This document shows, in pieces, positions 9,282-18,647 of a stretch of DNA of 64,000 nucleotides. The translations under genes were made by a program, and so were the position numbers. Source of the stretch: Desulfocicer vacuolatum DSM 3385 (lineage in GTDB: Bacteria > Desulfobacterota > Desulfobacteria > Desulfobacterales > Desulfobacteraceae); the NCBI RefSeq assembly GCF_900176365.1, contig NZ_FWXY01000017.1, positions 1 through 64,000 of the forward strand. Direction: 5' to 3'. How positions within the stretch are numbered: the first letter of the stretch is position 1; the number at the start of each line of letters is the position of its first letter. The notes under the pieces were generated by a model that was given only the letters and a program-made list of their open reading frames with translations, was not told the origin of the DNA and searched no databases.

Positions 9282-10375
9282 GGTCTAAGGCCTCCTGAAT
9301 ACCCTGAATCCCCAAGCACTCCGGGGTGGATAAATTCGGCAAGGGTCTGGATCACCTCTGCAAATCGAATCGTGGTGTGGAAAGAGTGCCCCTCTATGGT
9401 ATGAACCCGATTGTTTTTCACTGCCTTGACTCCGCTGAATCCAGGCTTTTTTCTCAAGGCTGCCACGCGCTCATCCCTCTGGCTTTCTTTCCAATAGGAA
9501 ATCACGATGACATCGGGGTCCCTTGCAATGACATATTCAGGGGAAAGCTCCATATGTTGTGCATCAAATTGTCCGGCCAGATTAACCCCACCGGCAAGCT
9601 CGATCAGTTCATTGATGGCGGTTCTTGCGCCATATGTGCCGTTGCGGGTGCCCCACCAATAGTAGACCAGGGGCCTGTCTTTAATCCGTGAAGAGATTTT
9701 TTTGCTTAAGGTGTCCACCTCGGTTCTGATTTTATGTGCCAGGGCCTTGCCCTCCTTTTCTTTGCCCAGAACGCTTCCCATTCGTTTTATCTGCTCAATG
9801 CCAAATGCCACATTTTCAACAGAAACAAAGGCGGCATAGGCAAGCCCCCTTCTTTCAAACACTGTGGTATATTTTCCCGGAGATTCCGACGAGGCAAAGG
9901 GAATGATCAAATCCGGTGCAAGGGAGACAATTTTTTCAATATTCGGAGCACTGAACCGTCCCACCCCCTCTTTTTCAAGAATGGACGGGTATCGTCGACA
10001 GGTCTCGGGATAGGAGGTGGCAATGGTGTCCACCACGCCCACCAGCATGTGGCCTGCCCCCAGCTCATAAATGAGATCAACAGGGGTTCCAGACAACAGG
10101 ACAATCCGCTCAGGGGGTTTTTCCAGCACAATTTTCCTGCCGAAATCATCTTCTCCCACAATTTGACGGTTTCCGGCACAACACCCTGTGTCGCCCCGGG
10201 CCATGACAAAGAATCCCATCATAAGGAAAAGAAGAATCTTGGAATTCAGGCGATATTTATATAACTGCCACGGGCAGACCGTATTCTGATCCGGTTCCGC
10301 CCACAACAAAGCTTGAAATACACCCTTGGTTTGCGGAGTATTTCTTATAAATCTCAAAAACGCTTTACACTTCAA
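9278..10375 (-). CDS. TroA/BtuF-like periplasmic binding protein with repeat-derived N-terminus
   Basis: A class III periplasmic binding protein: DDFGRKIVLEKPPERIVLL, then LIYELGAGHMLVGVVDT and VGRFSAPNIEKIVSLAPDLI. It delivers a chelate to the adjacent FecCD-type permease. The best start is a TTG at 10375 with AGGAGG about 4 bases upstream, overlapping the cobN stop as TTGA. The first ten codons are followed in frame by a B repeat (10257-10349) that supplies about 30 codons (translated NTPQTKGVFQALLWAEPDQN), then the hydrophobic signal segment SKILLFLMMGFFVMA. Base 10345 differs from the B consensus and turns an in-frame TGA into AGA. Translation could instead begin later at MMGFF, but no Shine-Dalgarno is visible there. 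Confidence 0.88.
   Translation of the reverse strand: MKCKAFLRFIRNTPQTKGVFQALLWAEPDQNTVCPWQLYKYRLNSKILLFLMMGFFVMARGDTGCCAGNRQIVGEDDFGRKIVLEKPPERIVLLSGTPVDLIYELGAGHMLVGVVDTIATSYPETCRRYPSILEKEGVGRFSAPNIEKIVSLAPDLIIPFASSESPGKYTTVFERRGLAYAAFVSVENVAFGIEQIKRMGSVLGKEKEGKALAHKIRTEVDTLSKKISSRIKDRPLVYYWWGTRNGTYGARTAINELIELAGGVNLAGQFDAQHMELSPEYVIARDPDVIVISYWKESQRDERVAALRKKPGFSGVKAVKNNRVHTIEGHSFHTTIRFAEVIQTLAEFIHPGVLGDSGYSGGLRP
10257..10349 (-). repeat. B repeat inside the binding-protein coding region
   Basis: In minus orientation it reads TATAAGAAATACTCCGC through GGGCGGAACCGGATCAG to GGTCTGCCCGTGGCAGTTAT, a full B unit. It is read through in frame by the binding-protein gene. Confidence 0.85.
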
Positions 10376-13300
10376 ATCGCCTCCTGAATGATTTTCTTTA
10401 TATCTTTGATCTTTTCACTCCAGGACTGAACCTCTTCACTGCTGACAATGTCCACGGCACCGCCCTGGAAATCCCCTGTGACATCTCCCATGCGATCCTC
10501 CAGGCAGGCTTCCGTATCCAGATAGGCTTCCTGGAGCTGCTCAAAAAGTTCGGGGTCAGGTTGCCAGATATCCCGGCTTTCGGCTTCGAGAAGACGACGG
10601 CCGATCTCTTCCATGGCCCAGGGATTCACCTTTTCAAACCACTCCTTCATTTCAGGGTCCAGCATAAAGCTTTTGGCGATCTCATCGAAAATCCAGTTGT
10701 CCACCTCTCCTGTGGTGGCTCCAAATCCGTACACCCGGCCGATGCGCTTGTTAAGATCACCGGCCCCTTTGTATCCGTGCTGTTTCATGCCTTCAATATA
10801 TTTGGGATTTAAAAGCTTGGCGCGCACCACCCGGCGAAGTTCGTCGGCAAAGTCCGTCACCGATACATTGGCCGGATCACGGGTGTCTCCGTAATAGGTT
10901 TTGGGCTTCTTTCCTGACATGGCTTTGGCCGCAACGGTCATTCCCCCGTAATTGCTGTAAAAACCGCAACATTTCAGAAAATCGGTCTCATCGGAAATGT
11001 GCTTGTCAAAGGTGACCTGTACCTGTTTAAGATTTTCCACAAGTTCCGGATGGGCTTCCACCCCAAAGGCATCTTCCCCTGCCCCATAGGCATATCCGTT
11101 CCAGAAGAGATATACATCTGCCAGATCCTGCTCGGTTTTCCAGGCAGAGGCATAAACGGCCAGATTTACCCCGGCCCTGTAGACACCCGGCTGGGCACAG
11201 AAAACCCTGAAGGAGAGACGTCGGAATTCGTCTCTGTTTTCAGGGTCAAGCCCTTTGCGGGCGGCCTGTTCCAGGATGTGCTTTCTGATGAAATTGCTCT
11301 TTTTTTCCTCGTTGAGTAACGCCACTGCACAAACGGCCTCATCCACATACCTCACCGCATCGGGAAAGCAGTCCCGGGTAATGCCCGACACCCGGATATT
11401 GACATCAATGCGCGGGCGGCCAAGCTCCTCAATGGGGATGATTTCAAACCCGTCCACCTGCCCATTGGCCTTCCATTGGGGCCGCACCCCGAGAAGATGC
11501 AGAATCTGGCCAATCTGCTCTCCGTCGGAGCGCATGATATCCGATGCAAACCACACCATGCCCACGGACTGGGGGAATGTCCCCTCTTCCTTTTTGTAAC
11601 GTTGCAAAAGGGCCTCGGCAAGTTTGGTGCCCACCAGCCAGGCCGCTTTTGTGGGAATGCGGGTGGGGTCCACATTGTACATGTTCCGGCCGGTGGGCAG
11701 GATGTCATATCGTCCCCTGGAGATAAACCCGGACGGGCCAGCAGGGACGTGCCCCCCTGCCATGGCATTGAGAAGGGAGTCAATCTCCTTTGAATCACGG
11801 ATACGGCTTCCCACATTCTCCACAAGATCTGCAAAATCCCGGAATCGCTTGTACAGGTCGGGAGCAGGAAGATGGCCGAACTCACCGGTAAGAATGGTCT
11901 CAATCTTCTCCCCGTCCAATATGCGGTGGATCATATCTTTTGCTTTCCTGTCCGCTTCAAAAAGAAGATCCGAATAGGGCCTGCCGCACTTTCCATGGGC
12001 ACCCGGATGTTCCAGGGCATGAAAAATGTCTTCGTCCAGAAGATCAAAAACCATTCTCCGGCTGTTCAAAGGATTATTGGTGTCAAACCTTAAAATCGTG
12101 TTAATATACTCGGCAGCTTCATCTGCCTGGGGAATTTGGCCAAAAGTATGCATGCCCACCTGGGTCTGGCTGTTCTTCACCGATGAGATCAACTCATGGC
12201 AACGCTGTACCAACTCACCGAAATTTTTGGGTACAACCGCTTCCACCTCTTTTTTAAGATTATTGATCTCAATGGATTCCTGAATCAGATGCTGGAGCTG
12301 ATGGGCCCTTGCCGGCTCTTTGTCTTTGGCCTGATGATACTGATTCAGGAGGTCTTCCAGGTCTTTCAACCCTTCGTAGGTATCTGAGATGGTGAGCATG
12401 GACTGAAGATGATTTACGGTGACCGCATAGCTGCGACGCTTGGCCACCACGCCCTCTGCAGGATTATCGGAATTATAAATATAGAGATGGGGTAGCCGCC
12501 CGATGGAGATTTCCGGCCAGCATGCACTTGAAAGTCCCGCCCCTTTGCCGGGGAGCCATTCCAGGTTTCCATGGGTGCCCACATGAATGACCACATCCGC
12601 CTTGAATATCTTTTCCATGTACATGTAGGTGGCAATGTATTGATGGGGGGGCGGGATATCAGGATCATGGAGAATCTTACACACCTGCCCGTCGCATCTG
12701 GCACCGGCGCATCCCCTTTTGGGCTGCATCATCACATTGACGTTGCCAAAATTAAGACCTGTGATCACAAGTTTACCATCGTGGACCATGCTGGGGGGGA
12801 CCCCGTTCATCTCCCGGCCCGGCGGAGGTCCCCACCCTTTAATCATCTCATTTTGTGCTTTTGGGGGAAGGGCATAAAACCATTGTTCATAGAGTTCATT
12901 GTCCAGCAGATCCAGATGTCCGTTCTTGCTGATGATTTCATCCACCGTTGTCCAGCGGAACTCGGCAATGGCCTTTCTATCAAGGATCATCTGCATCAAG
13001 GCCTCGCCAGATTCCGGTATATCCTTTAAAAGATAGCCCCCGGCAGCCATCTCCTTCATGATCCTTACCACACTTTCGCCGGAGTCAAGGCCGGCGGCCC
13101 CTCCGATATTGGCCTCAAGACCTGCGCACTCATTTTTGTGAAAGACAAAGACCACCCTTCGCTCTTCCGGTCTTTTATTGCCAAGTTCAATGAAATTCTT
13201 TACCCTGTCCGCCAGGTAATGAATTCGCTCGGGTATGACCTCACGGATCTCAAAGGAGGTGTCTGTTTTTTCATCAATCACCTTACGGCTGGCCGCCACC

Positions 13301-14274
13301 ATGACAGGCTCTATATTGCCTTCAAACTCCGGCATGGCAATGCCGAAACAAACATCTTCCGTCACCCCCTGGGGCTCTTTCTCCCACTCCTCCACGGTTT
13401 TGGAATAGGAGATCAGGGGTTTGAATACAGGAACATTGAGTTTTTTGAACAGAGCCACGCTCTGGCCGGCCACACCGGTTTCGCTCATATCATCACTCTT
13501 TTCCCGGCCCAGGAAAAAAAATTGAAGATTGATCAATGCATGTATGAGGGGGGTGCCATCCTGGTCAAAAAAATAGGTTTCAGCTGTTTTTACAGGGCCC
13601 AGGGAACCGGCCTCCGGGTCCGGTGTGCCATTGCAGAAAACCGGCAGCACATTCACCCCCCTGTCCCGGAACGCATTCACCAATGCCTCTTCCAGTGCAG
13701 CATCGCCATTGGTGAAGCTGTGCCTGGAAAAAAGAATTCCCACGGTGGTGTCATGATCAAATGGATGGACTGCTGTATACGCTTCAAGGGTTTCATACAC
13801 CTGCATGTCCGGCGGGGACAAGATACCCTGCCAGGGCATGGGAACAGGTTTTTGCACTTCGATATCAGACCGCAGAAAATGGGCCGTATATTCCATAAGG
13901 CGTTTATAGTTTTCAGTTCCTCCTTCGGCCATATATCCATAGGCCGCAGCACAGTCCGACGAAGAAACCGTGGCAATGATTCCCCAGTTCACAGGGTCAT
14001 AGGATATGGTCACGATCGCCGCATTTTTGTTGATCTCTTCTCTTCTTGCCCTGATCTCTTCGTAAAAGGCGTCATTGGTCCAGTAAAAAAGCACAGCATC
14101 TGCTGTTTTCACCGACCGGAAAAAAGCATCCAGTACATCGGAATCATTTATAATTTCTTTATGTGAAAAAATTGTCAGTTCCACATGCCGGCTTTCTCCG
14201 GCAGCTTTGATAAATGCAGGGAGATACGATCCCCACATTATGGATACGATGTTCACTTTTTTATTTTTTGTCAT
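10372..14274 (-). CDS. cobN: CobN-type chelatase large subunit
   Basis: A protein of 1300 residues, full length for CobN/BchH-like proteins. The hallmark HVGTHGNLEWLPGKGAGLS lies near residue 565, followed by YNSDNPAEGVVAKRRSYAVT and, later, the GMVWFASDIMRSDGEQIGQ and NIRVSGITRDCFPDAVRY blocks. CobN inserts cobalt into hydrogenobyrinate diamide, but CobN homologues also sit in TonB/ABC uptake operons, including HmuS-type proteins linked to heme handling. Here the gene lies between a TonB receptor and an ABC importer, with ChlI/ChlD partners downstream, and no corrin-synthesis gene is in the window. Start ATG 14274 has AGAGGT upstream. Metal, and direction of catalysis, are not determined. 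Confidence 0.92.
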   Translation of the reverse strand: MTKNKKVNIVSIMWGSYLPAFIKAAGESRHVELTIFSHKEIINDSDVLDAFFRSVKTADAVLFYWTNDAFYEEIRARREEINKNAAIVTISYDPVNWGIIATVSSSDCAAAYGYMAEGGTENYKRLMEYTAHFLRSDIEVQKPVPMPWQGILSPPDMQVYETLEAYTAVHPFDHDTTVGILFSRHSFTNGDAALEEALVNAFRDRGVNVLPVFCNGTPDPEAGSLGPVKTAETYFFDQDGTPLIHALINLQFFFLGREKSDDMSETGVAGQSVALFKKLNVPVFKPLISYSKTVEEWEKEPQGVTEDVCFGIAMPEFEGNIEPVMVAASRKVIDEKTDTSFEIREVIPERIHYLADRVKNFIELGNKRPEERRVVFVFHKNECAGLEANIGGAAGLDSGESVVRIMKEMAAGGYLLKDIPESGEALMQMILDRKAIAEFRWTTVDEIISKNGHLDLLDNELYEQWFYALPPKAQNEMIKGWGPPPGREMNGVPPSMVHDGKLVITGLNFGNVNVMMQPKRGCAGARCDGQVCKILHDPDIPPPHQYIATYMYMEKIFKADVVIHVGTHGNLEWLPGKGAGLSSACWPEISIGRLPHLYIYNSDNPAEGVVAKRRSYAVTVNHLQSMLTISDTYEGLKDLEDLLNQYHQAKDKEPARAHQLQHLIQESIEINNLKKEVEAVVPKNFGELVQRCHELISSVKNSQTQVGMHTFGQIPQADEAAEYINTILRFDTNNPLNSRRMVFDLLDEDIFHALEHPGAHGKCGRPYSDLLFEADRKAKDMIHRILDGEKIETILTGEFGHLPAPDLYKRFRDFADLVENVGSRIRDSKEIDSLLNAMAGGHVPAGPSGFISRGRYDILPTGRNMYNVDPTRIPTKAAWLVGTKLAEALLQRYKKEEGTFPQSVGMVWFASDIMRSDGEQIGQILHLLGVRPQWKANGQVDGFEIIPIEELGRPRIDVNIRVSGITRDCFPDAVRYVDEAVCAVALLNEEKKSNFIRKHILEQAARKGLDPENRDEFRRLSFRVFCAQPGVYRAGVNLAVYASAWKTEQDLADVYLFWNGYAYGAGEDAFGVEAHPELVENLKQVQVTFDKHISDETDFLKCCGFYSNYGGMTVAAKAMSGKKPKTYYGDTRDPANVSVTDFADELRRVVRAKLLNPKYIEGMKQHGYKGAGDLNKRIGRVYGFGATTGEVDNWIFDEIAKSFMLDPEMKEWFEKVNPWAMEEIGRRLLEAESRDIWQPDPELFEQLQEAYLDTEACLEDRMGDVTGDFQGGAVDIVSSEEVQSWSEKIKDIKKIIQEAI

Positions 14275-14313
14275 GATAGACCTCTTTTGTTCTGGGCAAG
14301 GGATCTGGCTGTT

Positions 14314-14497
14314 AAACGCGATGATCCGGTTTTTTATTCTGGCAATGAGGGGCCAGTCTTACATTATTGACCTTTTGATGATTTTCCCCCTGTGATAAGG
14401 GCATCCTCAAAGACAAAGCATAGATTGAATGATACCGGTGCCAGGAACACAGGCCGGCACCCTTTACCCCAAAAAAGGGGGCTGCATCATCGCGTTT
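14314..14497 (-). promoter_or_regulatory. Receptor-cobN intergenic structured region
   Basis: AAACGCGATGAT (14314-14325) and ATCATCGCGTTT (14486-14497) form a 12-bp perfect inverted pair framing the gap between the receptor stop and the cobN leader. Inside lie GGTGCC/GGCACC (14437-14461) and CCCC-A6-GGGG hairpins. On the minus strand this could act as a processing or attenuation structure. I see no cobalamin riboswitch core. Confidence 0.4.
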
Positions 14498-16695
14498 CAA
14501 TACCTGAAGGTCAGCTCCGCAAAAAATGTCCGACCATCGCCCTTGTAGTACTCGTAATATTCCTCATCAAGAATATTATCCACAGACAGGGACAATTCCA
14601 TACATTTCAATGGTGTCAGAATCACCTTGGCATCCAGAAAAAAGGCTGGCTCATACGTACCGTAAACACCGTCTTTTGTATCCTCTTCAAGCTTGCTGTA
14701 GTAACGGCCCACAACACTTGCCTTGCACCATTCATACTGGGTGTCCAGGCCCATATTCCAGGCCCACTCAGGGATACCGGATATCTGTTTATTTTCGCTT
14801 GTGGGATCTGTTGGGTTATCAATTATCCTGGCATCGGTATAGGTGACATTTCCCCACAAAGAGAGCCGGTCCGTTATCTTTTGGGAGGCTTCAAACTCAA
14901 CTCCGTAGGTCCTTGCCGTTCCGGCGTTATCACGGGTTTTGGTGGCGCCTTCAACACGGTAGTAAATCAGGTCTTCGATATCGTTGCGATATCCGGTGAG
15001 GGAGACCCGTGTTTTTTTATCAAAAAAGTATTGGTCAACCCCCAGCTCATAGGTCCAGGCGGTTTCAGGCCTCAGGTCCGGCTCACTCTGGTAGGTTGTG
15101 GAGCCCGATTGCCAGCTTCTATAAAGCTCATAAAGTGTTGGGGCTCGAAATGCATGCCCCACGGAGGCTTTACAGGTGGTATTGGAAAGGGGTTTCCATA
15201 CCGCTGCGATCTTGGGACTTATGGCAGATTCCCTGTTACTCTCATATTTTGTTTCCAATCCGGGAACACCCGAAGCTCCGTCATAAACTTTCCAGGAATC
15301 GTAGCGAAGGCCCATATAAAGACTGAAGGGCTCCGTCACCTGCCATTCATCCTGGGCAAACAGCGCCCATGCTTTGGAATTTCCTCCTGAATAAAATGTA
15401 CTTGCACTTTTGCCGGAAAAGCTTCGATAGAAAGGCACATCGTAGTCATTGGTGTCCGAGGCGTCGGTGCGATACGTGGTGCCCAGGGTTAACAAATGGG
15501 ATTGTCCCAGGGGAATATTACCGCTCAATTCGGTGAACCAGCTCTCGTTTTCAGTGTTTTTAAGCGAACCTTGTGAGGTATAATAGTCCGCCATTCCGCT
15601 TTGCGTCTCCAGCGTGTAACGATCATCGGACTGCACTGTCCCAAGCCGGGCATGCAGTTCCACAGGTCCAATCAATTCCTTGCAGGACAGGGTGTAGGTA
15701 TCGGTTTCATTTTCACCGATTCCCGTGTAGCTGATGTAGTTATTGGGTTGGAACCTGGCTCGCTGATCTGTCCCGGCCACTGCATAGGTGTTGGTGTCAC
15801 CAAAGGTTCCCATGTAGGTGTTGGGAGCCCCGTAATAATACTCATGCCGGGCGGCAACAGCGGTAAAGGCAAGGGTGCCCGTGTCTGAAAAATCAAAGCT
15901 TGCCTTTCCATCAATGCTGCTGCGCTCCCCACCATTGTCGCCTTTGTCTCCCACCACCCATTTGGTGGGTTCACCGTGTTTGTCGTCCATGGCGTAGCCG
16001 CCGGAGACGTTACCGTTGCCAGATTTAATGGAACTGAGGACGGGGGTGGTCACATACCCATCCGTGCTTTCCTTTTCATATCCAAGCCGAAGACTGAGTC
16101 TGTCCCATAAACGATTTCCAACGTTAAATCGATAGCGCCGAGTATTATTGGAGCCGTAGCCGGCGCCCGCTTCAAGTTCAAGTTTGTCCGGATTTCGGGT
16201 GATAATATTGATAACTCCCCCCATGGCGTTGCCCCCATAAAGGGCCGAGGCTGCCCCCCGAACCACTTCAATCCGTTCAATGTTGTTCACCGGCAGTGTG
16301 CCCCATTCGACGCCAGCGGTATAGGCGTCGTTAAGGGGCTGACCATCCAGGAGAACCAAGGTATACTGGCCCCCTTTAAACCCCCTCATGGACACCGAAG
16401 GCGTGGCATCCATAAGCCCCTTTGTTCTTTTTACGAACATACCGGAAAGGCTGTTAAGGGCATCATCCACTGTTTGAATATTTTGTTTTTTCAGCTCTTC
16501 CCGGTTGATAACGGTGAGGCTGCCAGGGGCATCTTGGATGTTTTTTTTGGTTTTTGTGGCAGTTACCAGTATCGTCTCCAGCTGAATGGATTCCTCTGCT
16601 GCCGCTGCATTGGGAGCCGTTGCCATGCCCAACAAAGTGGTTGTCAGGCCCATTAAAACAAAACTAATTATCGTTTTTAACCGCATGCTGATCAT
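14497..16695 (-). CDS. TonB-dependent outer-membrane receptor (BtuB-like)
   Basis: A protein of 732 residues with a signal peptide (about 1-33, ending in an AAAA segment), TonB box ETILVTA, and plug domain with SVSMRGFKGGQYTLVLLDGQ and IERIEVVRGAASALYGGNAM. A 22-strand barrel ends in the aromatic FFAELTFRY. The FRAPTLYELYR and EPDLRPE boxes are present, but there is no histidine between them, which argues against a classical FRAP/NPNL heme receptor. It lies at the head of the chelatase/importer locus and should bring that system's substrate across the outer membrane. It is likely the first gene of the transcript, with the leader hairpin and dyad at 16780-16884 upstream. Confidence 0.92.
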   Translation of the reverse strand: MISMRLKTIISFVLMGLTTTLLGMATAPNAAAAEESIQLETILVTATKTKKNIQDAPGSLTVINREELKKQNIQTVDDALNSLSGMFVKRTKGLMDATPSVSMRGFKGGQYTLVLLDGQPLNDAYTAGVEWGTLPVNNIERIEVVRGAASALYGGNAMGGVINIITRNPDKLELEAGAGYGSNNTRRYRFNVGNRLWDRLSLRLGYEKESTDGYVTTPVLSSIKSGNGNVSGGYAMDDKHGEPTKWVVGDKGDNGGERSSIDGKASFDFSDTGTLAFTAVAARHEYYYGAPNTYMGTFGDTNTYAVAGTDQRARFQPNNYISYTGIGENETDTYTLSCKELIGPVELHARLGTVQSDDRYTLETQSGMADYYTSQGSLKNTENESWFTELSGNIPLGQSHLLTLGTTYRTDASDTNDYDVPFYRSFSGKSASTFYSGGNSKAWALFAQDEWQVTEPFSLYMGLRYDSWKVYDGASGVPGLETKYESNRESAISPKIAAVWKPLSNTTCKASVGHAFRAPTLYELYRSWQSGSTTYQSEPDLRPETAWTYELGVDQYFFDKKTRVSLTGYRNDIEDLIYYRVEGATKTRDNAGTARTYGVEFEASQKITDRLSLWGNVTYTDARIIDNPTDPTSENKQISGIPEWAWNMGLDTQYEWCKASVVGRYYSKLEEDTKDGVYGTYEPAFFLDAKVILTPLKCMELSLSVDNILDEEYYEYYKGDGRTFFAELTFRY

Positions 16696-16779
16696 TTCCT
16701 TTCAATCAAGAAGGTTTAACAGAACTCGATGGTCCAGTTGTTTTACCTGGGATTCTTTGATGAAAATTAATTGTCCAAG

Positions 16780-16842
16780 TTTAAAAAAACAAAAAAACCA
16801 CGAGATTTTCTCACTTTCGCGAGCATAAACCTTCGTGGTTTT
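16780..16842 (-). terminator. Leader hairpin with T-tract upstream of receptor
   Basis: On the minus strand AAAACCACGA pairs with TCGTGGTTTT and runs into TTTTTTTGTTTTTTT. It stands about 100 bp upstream of the receptor start, so it could be an attenuator. A related CCACGAAGG hairpin precedes the second TonB operon. Confidence 0.6.
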
Positions 16843-16860
16843 ATTATTGACAATTCCCAC

Positions 16861-16884
16861 CATAACTCAGCAGGACATCTTATG
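16861..16884. promoter_or_regulatory. Dyad shared by both TonB loci, site 1
   Basis: CATAACTCAG-CAGG-ACATCTTATG is an imperfect dyad. It resembles 18681-18705 in sequence and in its place upstream of a leader hairpin and TonB-system genes, though its orientation relative to the gene is opposite. Confidence 0.4.
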
Positions 16885-16975
16885 TTTTTTAAATTGAAAC
16901 TCAACTATGAACAGCTTCAGCTGTGATTTGTTTAAATGCTTTTACTTGATGGATTATAAATAGTCAAATCTTTTT

Positions 16976-17245
16976 TATATGAAAAGGCAGCCTCCAAGGC
17001 AAGCTAAGGCAGAGCCGCCCCCCGACGGGCAATAGGAACCGGACAATTGAACTGTCTACAGTTCCGGTCCGGGACCATTGCCCGTCGGGGGGCGGCGGTA
17101 TAATATCATTTGGCTCCGCGTCTACGACCCTATATTTGTTGTGTCCGACAGGAGATGCCCGTTATATCAAATGCCTCCCAGATCTGAGGCGTATTTCAAG
17201 CTTTGTTGTGGGCAGAGCCGGATCAGAATACGGTCCGGTTATATG
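16976..17245. repeat. A repeat followed by a partial B repeat
   Basis: TATATGAAA at 16976 starts an A unit, hairpin 17014-17096 (GCCGCCCCCCGACGGGC paired with GCCCGTCGGGGGGCGGC). After the A tail comes a B unit (GTATTTCAAGCTTTGTTG, then GAGCCGGATCAGAATACGG) that lacks its usual GCCCGTGGCA end before the next TATATGAAA. Confidence 0.8.
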
Positions 17246-17262
17246 AAAAGGGAAACTCCAAC

Positions 17263-17955
17263 TTAGGGATTGATATCTGGCAGCTCTGCTTCATTGGTGA
17301 GCACAAAACCGGAAAGGAGAACATTCGCAGAATAACCCACCCCTTTCTTTTGATAAACTATTAGCAAGGTGTTTTTATCTATAAGCTGATGGCCGATAAA
17401 GAGATCAACGTCCTGTAAAACTTCTTTATACCCCTTGCCATTTGGCATTGAAATACCAATTGCTTTGATGTCTTTGCCGGTTAATCTCTTGTCTTTATCA
17501 GTGTCGTTTTTAACCACTTTATAGAGAATTGCTCTTATTTTTCGTTTTTCATCGCCGTAATCACGTTCGGTTAAAAACTCTGAATCTACAACCAGATATT
17601 TGTTTGTATTAAACAGCCAGTGTTTCTCATTATTCTGGCTGTTTATGAAAAGATAGTTCCTGGCAGATGAAGAGGATTTGCTGTAATAAGACTGGCTGTA
17701 GCTTTGATCTGAGTTCAAAGGAATCATTACATAGGGGGTACCTTCTATTTTCGACAGATAACCAAGCTGCCATTCTTCTTCAATTTCGCCTCCTTCCTGG
17801 ATGTTTACTATGTTTTTAGTATTTCTTTCACGGGTTGTTTCTAAATAAATCTTGTATCCGCCAAATGTCAAAACCCCAATTGCTAATAGCCCTGCTATCA
17901 TCAGTACAATTGCATTGAAACGCCATATGTATTTAAAAAAACGATTTTCTTCCAT
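17263..17955 (-). CDS. Single-pass membrane-anchored protein, unknown
   Basis: A protein of 230 residues. A short cytoplasmic N-terminus is followed by one hydrophobic helix (IVLMIAGLLAIGVLTFGGY, about residues 14-33). The remainder is polar and Ser/Tyr/Asn-rich with repeated beta-type stretches, probably periplasmic. ATG 17955 has GGAG about 12 bases upstream. I recognise no family. It stands alone between an A/B repeat cluster and a MITE-containing region, on the minus strand. Confidence 0.7.
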   Translation of the reverse strand: MEENRFFKYIWRFNAIVLMIAGLLAIGVLTFGGYKIYLETTRERNTKNIVNIQEGGEIEEEWQLGYLSKIEGTPYVMIPLNSDQSYSQSYYSKSSSSARNYLFINSQNNEKHWLFNTNKYLVVDSEFLTERDYGDEKRKIRAILYKVVKNDTDKDKRLTGKDIKAIGISMPNGKGYKEVLQDVDLFIGHQLIDKNTLLIVYQKKGVGYSANVLLSGFVLTNEAELPDINP

Positions 17956-18199
17956 GTTGTTTTTTCTCCTGATGCCCAGTTAAGGAGCTGGGCGCCCCAA
18001 TTTATTCTATCCGCCCGGCATGGGCGTGAATTTGTGGTGTACAAGCCATGTTCAAAGTGATAATTTCTGAAAAATCTTGAGCAAAATCCGGCATATTTCA
18101 TTTCCGTTTTACAGTTTTCAGAACAATGTTCCCACTTGGGAGGGAAGGTGATCAGCTACTTTTAGGGACAAATGATGGATGCCTGCAAACCAATACACT

Positions 18200-18262
18200 C
18201 ACCTTTCTTACGTCAATTTCCATTACCTATATTCCTTATTTTTATCAAGAAGTTTTTTTTTA
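18200..18262 (+). repeat. Repeat E, copy 2 (interrupted by MITE C1)
   Basis: It matches 3230-3303 and is broken at its T-run by MITE C1. The E sequence resumes as AAATTGATCT at 18471. Confidence 0.6.
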
Positions 18263-18263
18263 A

Positions 18264-18465
18264 CTCAACTTTCGGGCTTCATTTCAAAGCCAGCATTTTT
18301 AAATGTACCGATGGGCTCAGTGTGCCGACGGGGTCAGGCTTTTGTTGTTGATGTTATTGATGTTATTGATGTTATCGATCAAGACCTTTGCTAACGAAAA
18401 AAGCCTCGATAATGTCAATAACGAAAGCCTGACCCCACCATGAAATGCGAACACCGAAAGTTGAG
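18264..18465. mobile_element. MITE C, copy 1 (202 bp)
   Basis: Terminal inverted repeats CTCAACTTTCGG and CCGAAAGTTGAG are flanked by a perfect 7-bp duplication, TTTTTAA (18257-18263 and 18466-18472). Inside, GGGGTCAGGCTTT pairs with AAAGCCTGACCCC, so nearly the whole element can fold. A 9-bp unit, GATGTTATT, is present about three times against once in copy 2, which explains the 18-bp length difference. No coding sequence is supported in 17956-18889. Confidence 0.88.
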
Positions 18466-18647
18466 TTTTTAAATTGATCTAAAGTAGTATTGAAGACGCT
18501 TTCAATCACTGCACCCATAAAATAGGGATATTGACATTGATTCTTCGCCACCGATTCTTTTTTAACAGGGTTGTCATCAGAAGACTGGAAAACCTCATAA
18601 ATTCCAGGGCGTTTCCATAATTGCATATCATATCCCGGAAAAATCAT

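Noticed and set aside
14275-14496. Cobalamin riboswitch upstream of cobN
   Set aside because: Looked for the conserved core on the minus strand and did not find it; only simple hairpins are present.
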